NCBI GenBank assembly: GCA_944319815.1
Contig: CALUEX010000021.1
Coordinates: 1-40,708, forward strand
DNA length: 40,708 nt
Direction of reading: 5' to 3'
Source: an uncultured Prevotella sp.
Lineage (GTDB): Bacteria > Bacteroidota > Bacteroidia > Bacteroidales > Bacteroidaceae
The translations under genes were made by a program, and so were the position numbers. Shown here piece by piece: positions 9,013 to 15,951 of the stretch. A model generated the notes under the pieces. That model was not told the origin of the DNA. It made no database searches and saw only the letters and a list, made by a program, of their open reading frames with translations. Every line of letters begins with the position of its first letter. Position 1 is the stretch's first letter.

Positions 9013-9030
9013 ATTATGCATTATGAATTG
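9013..9030. repeat. Right member of the 18-bp inverted repeat; overlaps the coaD start
   Basis: ATTATGCATTATGAATTG is the exact reverse complement of 7864-7881. The ATG used for coaD (9016) lies inside it. Confidence 0.8.
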
Positions 9031-9480
9031 AAAACAGCCGTTTTCCCCGGCAGCTTCGACCCCTTCACCGTAGGCCACGACGACATAGTGCGCCGCGCCC
9101 TGCCCCTGTTCGACCGCATCGTCATCGGCGTGGGCGTCAACATAGGCAAGAAATACCTGCACAGCGCCGACAAGCGCGTGGCCGACATAGCCGCCCTGTA
9201 CGCCGACGAGCCACGCATAGAGGTCAAGGCGTACAGCGACTTGGCCGTTGACTTCGCCCACCGCGAGGGCGCGCGCTTCATCATCAAGGGCGTGCGCAGC
9301 GTCAAGGACTTCGAGTACGAGCGCGAACAGGCCGACATCAACCGCCAAATCGGCGGCATTGACACCCTCCTACTGTACGCCGACCCGAAGTATGCCAGCG
9401 TCTCCTCAAGCATGGTGCGCGAGCTGATGCACTTCGGGAGGGACGCTTCGGAGTTCCTGCCGAAAGCAGCAGACAAGTAA
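9016..9480 (+). CDS. coaD: Phosphopantetheine adenylyltransferase CoaD
   Basis: The protein is 154 aa, the usual length. It catalyses 4'-phosphopantetheine + ATP to dephospho-CoA, the fourth step of CoA synthesis in the cytosol. VFPGSFDPFTVGH contains the nucleotidyltransferase (T/H)xGH motif (residues 18-21); the downstream block SVSSSMVREL matches the ISSTxVR region. Start choice is open: ATG 9016 lies within the flanking repeat and adds MHYE before the conserved LKTAVFPGS, while an in-frame TTG at 9028 would give the typical MKTAVFPGS start. Both fit. Confidence 0.96.
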   Translation: MHYELKTAVFPGSFDPFTVGHDDIVRRALPLFDRIVIGVGVNIGKKYLHSADKRVADIAALYADEPRIEVKAYSDLAVDFAHREGARFIIKGVRSVKDFEYEREQADINRQIGGIDTLLLYADPKYASVSSSMVRELMHFGRDASEFLPKAADK

Positions 9481-9625
9481 ACGAGGGACAAGTAACAAGT
9501 TGACGAGTAACAAGAGACAAGTTGACGAGGCATTTGTCTTTAACTACTTTGCGAGCGCAGCGAGCGTTAACTACTTTAAGTCCTTTAACTCCTGAACATA
9601 ACTCCTTTAACTACAAAGAATAAAG
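9481..9625. repeat. Short-repeat intergenic region between coaD and ybeY
   Basis: It contains imperfect direct repeats of an ACAAGTTGACGAG type (about 9487-9530), followed by GCATTTGTCTTTAAC and several CTTTAACT words. The same words form the arms of the inverted repeats at 19881-20003 and 37027-37202. There is no TAnnTTTG promoter, so ybeY may be co-transcribed with coaD. Confidence 0.6.
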
Positions 9626-10042
9626 ATGATTACCTACAACACCGACGGCGTGAAGATGCCGCCAATAAAGAGACGAGAGACTACGGCATGGATAAAGGCC
9701 GTGGCAGCCAAGTATGGCCGCAAGACGGGCGAAATAGGCTATATGTTCGTCAACGACGAGAAAATCCTGGAAGTCAACCGCGAGTACCTCGGGCACGATT
9801 ATTACACGGACATCATCACCTTCGACTACGACGAGGGCGACACCATCAACGGCGACATCGTGATTTCGCTCGACACGGTGCGCTCCAACGCCGAGCAGCT
9901 CGGCAAGGAGTATGACGACGAGCTGCACCGTGTCATCATACACGGCATACTCCACCTCTGCGGCATCAACGACAAAGGGCCGGGCGAGCGCGAAATAATG
10001 GAACGCGCGGAGAACGAGGCGCTGGCGATGAGAAAGGGGTAA
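9626..10042 (+). CDS. ybeY: Endoribonuclease YbeY (16S rRNA 3' maturation/ribosome quality control)
   Basis: The protein is 138 aa, full length. The metal-site motif is HGILHLCGIND (106-116). The first two His ligands (106 and 110) are kept, but the third His of the canonical HGxLHLxGxDH is Asp116. I believe this is usual in Bacteroidota YbeY rather than a defect. DIITFDYDEGDTINGDIVIS matches the central strand region. In Bacteroides relatives ybeY commonly precedes mnmG; here the two are separated by 24 kb. Downstream, a palindromic repeat and hairpin separate it from the convergent ctpA-like gene. Confidence 0.93.
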   Translation: MITYNTDGVKMPPIKRRETTAWIKAVAAKYGRKTGEIGYMFVNDEKILEVNREYLGHDYYTDIITFDYDEGDTINGDIVISLDTVRSNAEQLGKEYDDELHRVIIHGILHLCGINDKGPGEREIMERAENEALAMRKG

Positions 10043-10096
10043 AAGAACTGGCCCCCTTGCCAAAACACCCAACACCCCACCATGCCCCTCCTAAAA

Positions 10097-10390
10097 CCCA
10101 CCCCAACCCTCCCGAAGGGAGGGGGCTTGGTATGACTTGACGACAGATGAGGGAAATTGCGATATGTGGCTTTCCGCTTTGTAAAAGGCTACGTATTGCA
10201 CAACGAAAGGCCGCCTTTTGCAGTGCAAAAGGCGGCCTTTTATAATATGGAGGATTACTTTCTGATAATCAGGCGTTTGCCAAAGGCGAGAACGCTGTCG
10301 GCGGAATAGGACGGATAAGGCCGACAAGACCAATACGCACAACCGGCAACAGCATATCAAGCTCCCTCCCTTCGGGAGGGCTGGGGTGGG
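10097..10390. repeat. Palindrome-ended repeat element, long variant between convergent genes
   Basis: It begins with CCCACCCCAACCCTCCC at 10097 and closes with the inverted form ending at 10390. The interior is longer (294 bp overall) than the usual 114 bp. It contains the 17-bp hairpin at 10206-10240 and a GGCGGAATAGGACGGATAAGG-type stretch related to the arrays at 14096 and 36125. Confidence 0.75.
10206..10240. terminator. AAAGG-family hairpin, probable bidirectional terminator
   Basis: A perfect 17-bp stem (AAAGGCCGCCTTTTGCA and complement) has a single central base and A/T-rich ends. It sits between ybeY (+) and the S41 protease gene (-), which converge. Confidence 0.6.
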
Positions 10391-10436
10391 TGTCAGGTTG
10401 GTTTTTGGCTGTTTTTTAGTGCTTTGGCGTATGCCC

Positions 10437-12017
10437 TTACTTCCCTATCTCCTCCACGGCCTTCTTCACGATGTCGCTCTCCTCGTTGATTACCTGGAAG
10501 TATTCGCTCATGTCGAAGAGGTCGCGCGCCACGAGGGCCTTCAGCTGCGTGGAGAGCATGGGTAGCGTGCGGGCCAGCTCGTCGTCGTCCTTGGGCTTGA
10601 CGTCCATCTTGCGCCCCTCCTCCACTACGGCGTCGATGAGCTCGCGGGGGACGGTGAAGTCGCGGCGGAAGGCCTCGAACGTGGGGAAGGCCTGGCGCAG
10701 TGAGTCGCGGTGGTTGTCGATGTAGCGCAGGTCGGCGTTGATGATTACGCCCTTGAGGGCGAGCTGGCGGTGAAACTTGGTGTACTGCATCGTGTCCAAC
10801 GGGACGAAGACGTCAGGCATGATGCCTCCGCCGCCGTATACGGGGCGGTGCTCCCTTAGGGTGTAGCACTTTAGCGAGTCGGCGAAGTGTATGCTGTCGC
10901 GGTTGGTCAGCTCGCCGTGCTTCAGGCGGTTGTCGAAGTCGAGGGCATAGTCCTCGAGGTCGCCCTTGGTGTAAGGCTTCTGTATGCAGCGGCCTGCGGG
11001 GGTGTAATAATGCGCTATGGTAAGGCGGAGCATGGAGCCGTCGGGCAGGCCTACGGGACGCTGCACGAGGCCCTTGCCGAAGGTGCGGCGGCCTATGACG
11101 ACGCCGCGGTCCTGGTCTTGCACGGCGCCGGAGACTATTTCGGCGGCCGACGCCGTGAACTCGTTGACGAGCACGAAGACGCGCCCGTCACGGAAACTGC
11201 CGCTGCCGCGCGCCTTGTATTCCATCCTCGGGAACTGCCGGCCCTCGGTGTAGACTATGAGGTCGCCCTTGCGCAGCAGCTCGCCGGCAACATCGACGGC
11301 TGCCTGGAGGTATCCCCCGCCGTTGTCCTGGAGGTCGAGCACGAGGTCTTTCATGCCCTCGTCGCGCAGCTTCTCGATGGCCTGCAAGAACTCGCCGTGC
11401 GTGGTTGCGCCGAAGTTGCCTATCCGTATGTAGCCTACCCCGGGACGGAGCATATACACGGCGTCGATGCTGTGCACGGGGATTTTGTCCCTCTTGACGG
11501 TAAACTTGAGCACTTCGGCCACGCCGCGGCGCACGATGCCGAGGTCAACCTTGGTGCCCTTCGGGCCGCGCAGGCGGCGCATGATTTCCTCCTTCTTCAT
11601 CTTCACGCCGGCCACGGCGGTGTCGTTGACGAGGACTATGCGGTCGCCGGCCATGATGCCTACCTTCTCTGACGGGCCTTTGCTGACGGGCTGGATGACG
11701 AGGAGCGTGTCGTCAACCATGTTGAACTGCACGCCGATGCCCTCGAAGTTGCCCTGCAGGGGCTCGTTCATGGCCTTTACCTCCTCAGGGTCGGCGTATG
11801 ACGAGTGGGGGTCGAGCTTCTCGAGCATCCCGCGTATGGCGTCCTCTACGAGCTTGCCCTCGTCAACGGTATCGACGTATAGGTTGGTTATGGCCATCTC
11901 GGCTATCTGGAGCTTGCGCAGGGGGCTGTCGCCCGAGAAGTTGATGCGCATCTGCGAATGCAAGGGTAAAATGGTAAAAAGGTGAAAAAGTAAAACTATT
12001 AGTGCCTTGATTTTCAT
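10437..12017 (-). CDS. C-terminal processing peptidase, S41 family (CtpA/Prc-like)
   Basis: The protein is 526 aa with an N-terminal hydrophobic signal (MKIKALIVLLFHLFTILPLHS), so it is periplasmic or membrane-tethered. A PDZ domain (about 88-170, with GNFEGIGVQF and GDRIVLVND) precedes the S41 protease core. Catalytic Ser290 lies in EFTASAAEIVSGAVQD and Lys315 in RRTFGKGLVQ, the Ser/Lys dyad of the family. It cleaves substrates near the C-terminus, typically in envelope quality control. It lies 123 bp downstream of parE on the same strand; the gap holds short repeats, so co-transcription is possible. It ends against the repeat/hairpin at 10097-10390. Confidence 0.93.
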   Translation of the reverse strand: MKIKALIVLLFHLFTILPLHSQMRINFSGDSPLRKLQIAEMAITNLYVDTVDEGKLVEDAIRGMLEKLDPHSSYADPEEVKAMNEPLQGNFEGIGVQFNMVDDTLLVIQPVSKGPSEKVGIMAGDRIVLVNDTAVAGVKMKKEEIMRRLRGPKGTKVDLGIVRRGVAEVLKFTVKRDKIPVHSIDAVYMLRPGVGYIRIGNFGATTHGEFLQAIEKLRDEGMKDLVLDLQDNGGGYLQAAVDVAGELLRKGDLIVYTEGRQFPRMEYKARGSGSFRDGRVFVLVNEFTASAAEIVSGAVQDQDRGVVIGRRTFGKGLVQRPVGLPDGSMLRLTIAHYYTPAGRCIQKPYTKGDLEDYALDFDNRLKHGELTNRDSIHFADSLKCYTLREHRPVYGGGGIMPDVFVPLDTMQYTKFHRQLALKGVIINADLRYIDNHRDSLRQAFPTFEAFRRDFTVPRELIDAVVEEGRKMDVKPKDDDELARTLPMLSTQLKALVARDLFDMSEYFQVINEESDIVKKAVEEIGK

Positions 12018-12040
12018 TGCTTGATGGTTGTTTTTTGGAG

Positions 12041-12120
12041 AAACGGGAGTTATGGGAAGGCCGGGAACACCGGGAGGAATGGGCAGTATGGGTCTGATAA
12101 GGCCGATGCGCCGTCTTTCT
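12041..12120. repeat. GGGA/GATAAGG-type short repeats between parE and ctpA
   Basis: Degenerate GGGAGGAATGGGCAGTATGG and CTGATAAGGCCGATG phrases are related to the GGCGGAATGGGG...GATAAGG repeat at 14096-14183. No gene or clear hairpin is seen. Confidence 0.5.
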
Positions 12121-12140
12121 TAATCCTTAATTCTTACTTC

Positions 12141-14075
12141 TTAATTGATTTCCTCTTCTTCCGGCCGGTCCTCTTCAATCACCAGGTTGTCGATGATGAA
12201 GTTCTGGCGCTCGGGCGTATTCTTGCCCATGTAGTACTCGAGGAGCTTCTGCACCTGGTCGGTCTTGTGCAGGGTTACCTGCTCAAGGCGCATATCGGGG
12301 CCGATGAAGGCCCGGAACTCGTCGGGACTTATTTCGCCGAGGCCCTTGAAGCGGGTGATTTCGGGGTCGGGGCCGAGGGCCGAAATGGCGTCGATGCGCT
12401 CCTCCTCGCTGTAGCAATAGCGCGTTACGAAGTCGCCCTTCTGCCCCTTTGCGGCGTCGAGCGTGGCCTTGTCCTTGATTTTCGAGCGGCGGTTGCGCAC
12501 GCGGAAGAGCGGCGTCTGCAACACGTAGACGTGGCCCTTCTTGATTAAGTCGGGGAAGAATTGCAGGAAAAAGGTGATGATTAGCAGGCGTATGTGCATA
12601 CCATCGACATCGGCATCGGTCGCCACAATCACCTTGTTGTAGCGCAGCGTGTCGAGCCCGTCCTCTATGTCAAGGGCGGCTTGCAGGAGGTTAAACTCCT
12701 CGTTCTCGTACACCACCTTCTTGGTCAGGCCGTAAGAGTTCAAGGGCTTGCCCCTGAGCGAGAACACGGCCTGCGTGTTCACGTCGCGGCTCTTGGTTAT
12801 GGAGCCGCTCGCCGAGTCGCCCTCGGTTATGAAGATGGAGCTTTCCTCCTTGCGGTCGTTCTTAGCGTCGGAGAAGTGTATGCGGCAGTCGCGCAGCTTG
12901 CGGTTGTGCAGGTTGGCCTTCTTCGCGCGTTCGCGGGCCAGCTTGGTGACGCCGGCCATCTCCTTGCGCTCCTTCTCCGAGGCCTGTATTTTCTGGAGCA
13001 TTACCTCCGCCACGTCGGCGTGTCGGTGCAGGTAGTTGTCCACCTCGGTCTTGATGAAGTCGCCGACGTACTTGTTCACGCTCACGCCGTCGGGCGACAT
13101 GGTAAGCGAACCGAGCTTGATTTTGGTCTGGCTCTCGAACATCGGCTCCTCAACGTTCACCGCTATGGCGGCCACGAGGCCGTTACGTATGTCGGTATAC
13201 TCGAAGTTCTTGTTGAAGAACTCCTTGATTGTCTTGGCTATGTGCTCCTTGAAGGCACTCTGGTGGGTGCCGCCCTGCGTGGTGTGCTGGCCGTTGACGA
13301 AGGAGTGGTACTCCTCGCCGTACTGGTTGGTGTGGGTGAACGCAATCTCGATGTCTTCTCCCTTGAGGTGTATTATGGGATAGATGCCGTCGGTGGTCAT
13401 CGTGTCGTTGAGCAGGTCTTCAAGTCCGTTGCGGCTCAGGATGCGGCGGCCGTTGAACATGATGGTCAGCCCCGTGTTGAGGTAAGTGTAGTTACGGAGC
13501 ATCGTCTCGACGAAATCGATGTGGAAGCGGTAGTTCTTGAACAGCGTCGCGTCAGGCTCGAAGAAGACGTATGTGCCGTTCTCGTCCTGCGTTTCGGCGG
13601 TCTCGTCGCCCTTCAGCACTCCCTTCTCGAAGCGCACCGTGCGCACCTGGCCGTCGCGGTAGGAGCGCACCTCGAACTTGGAACTCAACGCATTGACGGC
13701 CTTTATGCCGACGCCGTTGAGCCCGACGCTCTTCTTGAAGGCCTTTGAGTCGTACTTTCCGCCGGTGTTGAGCACGCTGACGGCCTCGACGAGCTTACCC
13801 TGCGGAATGCCTCGGCCATAGTCGCGGACGGTCACGCGCAGCTCGTCGTCGATGTCAACCTCGATGCGCTTGCCGGCGTTCATCTTGAACTCGTCGATGG
13901 AGTTGTCGATAACCTCCTTGAGCAAGACGTACACCCCGTCCTCCGGCATCGAGCCGTCGCCCAACCGCCCGATGTACATACCGGGGCGGGTGCGCACGTG
14001 TTCCATGTCGGAAAGATGCCTTATATTATCGTCTGTGTAGGAAACCTGTGGGTTTTGTATTTCGTTTTCGCTCAT
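12141..14075 (-). CDS. parE: DNA topoisomerase IV subunit B (ParE)
   Basis: The protein is 644 aa. The GHKL ATPase domain has EVIDNSIDE (54-62), DYGRGIP (85-91) and [13 protein letters not shown] (118-130), followed by the transducer with QTKIKLG (316-322). The TOPRIM domain has EGDSASG (418-424) and DADVDG (487-492). The SLRGKPLN form of the ParE/GyrB box, and the lack of the longer GyrB features, favour ParE. With ParC it decatenates daughter chromosomes; parC is not in the window. The acidic C-terminal tail ([11 protein letters not shown]) is unremarkable. The start at 14075 lies next to the 44-bp-period repeat at 14096, so its promoter must lie within or beyond that repeat. Confidence 0.93.
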   Translation of the reverse strand: MSENEIQNPQVSYTDDNIRHLSDMEHVRTRPGMYIGRLGDGSMPEDGVYVLLKEVIDNSIDEFKMNAGKRIEVDIDDELRVTVRDYGRGIPQGKLVEAVSVLNTGGKYDSKAFKKSVGLNGVGIKAVNALSSKFEVRSYRDGQVRTVRFEKGVLKGDETAETQDENGTYVFFEPDATLFKNYRFHIDFVETMLRNYTYLNTGLTIMFNGRRILSRNGLEDLLNDTMTTDGIYPIIHLKGEDIEIAFTHTNQYGEEYHSFVNGQHTTQGGTHQSAFKEHIAKTIKEFFNKNFEYTDIRNGLVAAIAVNVEEPMFESQTKIKLGSLTMSPDGVSVNKYVGDFIKTEVDNYLHRHADVAEVMLQKIQASEKERKEMAGVTKLARERAKKANLHNRKLRDCRIHFSDAKNDRKEESSIFITEGDSASGSITKSRDVNTQAVFSLRGKPLNSYGLTKKVVYENEEFNLLQAALDIEDGLDTLRYNKVIVATDADVDGMHIRLLIITFFLQFFPDLIKKGHVYVLQTPLFRVRNRRSKIKDKATLDAAKGQKGDFVTRYCYSEEERIDAISALGPDPEITRFKGLGEISPDEFRAFIGPDMRLEQVTLHKTDQVQKLLEYYMGKNTPERQNFIIDNLVIEEDRPEEEEIN

Positions 14076-14095
14076 GGTCGTTTATTGTTTAATAG

Positions 14096-14183
14096 GCGGA
14101 ATGGGGCCGATAAGGCGGATATGGCCAACAACTTGGCTGGCGGAATGGGGCTGATAAGGCCAATAAGGCCAACAAGGCCGATT
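14096..14183. repeat. Two-unit tandem repeat, 44-bp period
   Basis: Two units begin with GCGGAATGGGG at 14096 and 14140, exactly 44 bp apart, and match at roughly three quarters of positions. They belong to the same sequence family, in reverse orientation, as the 88-bp array at 36125-36430, and are unrelated to the AACCCCATAACC array at 3766, which also has a 44-bp period. Confidence 0.8.
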
Positions 14184-14197
14184 GGCAAGGCACATCA

Positions 14198-14231
14198 AGC
14201 CCCCTCCCTTGGGGAGGGCTGTGGTGGGTTA
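14198..14231. repeat. Single end of the palindrome-ended repeat
   Basis: CCCCCTCCCTTGGGGAGGG followed by CTGTGGTGGG is a variant of the right end of the 114-bp element. No partner left end is visible nearby, so this is probably a remnant. Confidence 0.6.
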
Positions 14232-14277
14232 CCCCTTCGGTTGGTGTGGGTGTCGGGTGCTTTATGGCAAGTCTGCC

Positions 14278-15429
14278 TTACAGCCACTTCTTGTAGCACC
14301 TGCGCCTCTTGTGCAGCTTCGGGTCGAGATACTGCCACTGGCTCTGCACGTTCTCGTTGGTCTCCATCTCGACCTGGCTCTCGCCCCACTTGAAGCCGTA
14401 GGCCTGGTAGCGCGGGATGAGGTCGGCGAACATCATGGCGTTGGCACCCTTCATGCGGTACTCGGGCAGTACGCCGAGCAGGAGCAGGTCAACGCCCTCG
14501 GTCTTGTGCGCCTTGAGGGCGCGCAGTATGTGCCACCAGCCGAAGGGGAAGAGCCGCCCGCGGCGGCACTTCTGCAGGGCGCGGGAGAGCGAGGGGATGG
14601 TTATGCCGACGGCGACGGGCTTGCGGCCCTCGTTCCAGTCTTCCACAACGGTGATGAGACTGAGGTCGGCCAGGGGGAAGTACATATCGATGTACTGCTC
14701 GATTTGCCTGTCCGACAGCTCCGAGTAGCCGTAAAGGTCCTTGAAGCACGTGTTCACGAGGTCGAACATCTTTTTGCCGTAACCGCCCTCGAAGACGTCT
14801 TTCTTCGTCAGCTTGCGCACGTGTAGGTTATACCTTTTCTCTATCATCTCGGCTATCTTGGTGTACTTCTCGGGCACGGTGTCGGGCACCATCATCTTGA
14901 ACTCCACGTAGTCGTTGTCCTTCTCGAAGCCGCCCAGGCGCTCTATGTGCTCCGGGTAGTAGGGATAGTTATAGATGGTGGGCATCGTGCCGAGCTGGTC
15001 GAAGCCCCACGTGAGCATCCCCTCGGGGTCGAGGTCGGTGAAGCCGAGCGGGCCTATCATCTCGTCCATGCCCTTCGACTTGCCGTAGTCCTCGACGGCT
15101 TGCAGCAGGGCGCGGCTCACGTCGATGTCGTCAACGAAGTCGAGCCAGCCGAAGCGCACGCACTTGCGGCCCCACCGCTTGTTGGCCTTGTGGTTGATGA
15201 TGGCGGCCACGCGGCCGGCCATGCGGCCGCCGTCCTTGTAGAACGCCATGAAATACTCGGCCTCGCAGAACTCGAACGCCGCGTTCCTCTCCTTGTCGAG
15301 GGTCTTCATCTCGTCAGAGAAGAGGTTGGGCACGTCTTGCTCGCAACCCTCGTACAGGTCGTAGTGGAAGTCGATGAAGCGTCCGAGGTCACGTTTACTT
15401 TTTACCTTTTTTATTATTATTGATGACAT
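14278..15429 (-). CDS. GNAT-like N-acetyltransferase family protein (YghO-like)
   Basis: The protein is 383 aa and cytosolic, starting MSSIIIKKVKSKRDLGRFIDF. The length and stretches such as EMIGPLGFTDLDPEGMLTWGFD and LLLGVLPEYRMKGANAMMFADL resemble a conserved group of large GNAT-fold proteins (YghO-like) whose substrate is unknown. I chose ATG 15429 because a good -7 box lies at 15457-15450 on this strand; the longer frame opening at 15471 would begin upstream of the promoter. It is followed by the repeat region before parE. Confidence 0.75.
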   Translation of the reverse strand: MSSIIIKKVKSKRDLGRFIDFHYDLYEGCEQDVPNLFSDEMKTLDKERNAAFEFCEAEYFMAFYKDGGRMAGRVAAIINHKANKRWGRKCVRFGWLDFVDDIDVSRALLQAVEDYGKSKGMDEMIGPLGFTDLDPEGMLTWGFDQLGTMPTIYNYPYYPEHIERLGGFEKDNDYVEFKMMVPDTVPEKYTKIAEMIEKRYNLHVRKLTKKDVFEGGYGKKMFDLVNTCFKDLYGYSELSDRQIEQYIDMYFPLADLSLITVVEDWNEGRKPVAVGITIPSLSRALQKCRRGRLFPFGWWHILRALKAHKTEGVDLLLLGVLPEYRMKGANAMMFADLIPRYQAYGFKWGESQVEMETNENVQSQWQYLDPKLHKRRRCYKKWL

Positions 15430-15449
15430 TTGCCGTTTCTTTATTCGTG

Positions 15450-15457
15450 CAAAAATA
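15450..15457 (-). promoter_or_regulatory. Bacteroidota -7 box for the GNAT-like gene
   Basis: Read on the minus strand, TATTTTTG matches TAnnTTTG, 20 bp before the ATG at 15429. It decides the start codon of that gene. Confidence 0.6.
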
Positions 15458-15543
15458 ATGATTTTAGGCAAAAAACAGGAGAGGAAACGAGTTAAAAAAA
15501 AGAAAAAACCAATACTTCACACCCAACCAAGCCACACCTAACA

Positions 15544-15811
15544 CCCACCCCAACCCTCCCGAAGGGAGGGAGCTTGATATGCTTTTACCTTATAAGAGAT
15601 GCCGAAATGCACGGCGAAAGAGCACGTTTTACAGGGCAAGATACGTCCTTTTGGTAACCAACTGGTTATCAGGTAATTAGCAAACCACACCTAACACCCA
15701 CCCCAACCCTCCCGAAGGGAGGGAGCTTGATTAGCTTTGTTGGTTGTCAGAAATGGAGTAATTAATTTGCAAGGCATATTAAGCTCCCTCCCTTGGGAGG
15801 GTCGGGGCGGG
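15544..15811. repeat. Palindrome-ended repeat elements (one full copy plus an extra left end)
   Basis: A left-type end starts at 15544. A complete 115-bp copy occupies 15697-15811; its interior (GATTAGCTTTGTTGGTTGTCAG) is the reverse complement of the interior of copies at 6313 and 6629, so it is the same element inserted in the other orientation. Between them, 15612-15655 holds a decayed AAAGAGCACGTTTT...CGTCCTTTT hairpin. Together these fill most of the 522-bp divergent gap between the GNAT-like gene and the TonB receptor gene. The receptor's promoter lies to the right, with a weak -7-like GAACTTTG near 15917-15924. Confidence 0.8.
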
Positions 15812-15951
15812 TGTTAGGTGCCCGGCATTATGCTTATTCACGTTTTGTAACAACTTTGTAACTATTTGTTAAGAAAACCATCAAATTTGCGCAATACCCA
15901 TGTAACACAGAAGTCAGAACTTTGCACCCGTCAAATCATTTCTATTTTTTT

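Noticed and set aside
9626-10042. Inactive YbeY because the third His ligand is missing
   Set aside because: Asp at this position is, to my knowledge, usual in Bacteroidota YbeY, and the rest of the protein is intact.
12594-13748. 384-aa plus-strand open frame opposite parE
   Set aside because: Antisense shadow with His/Val/Leu/Ala-rich low-information sequence; parE is certain.
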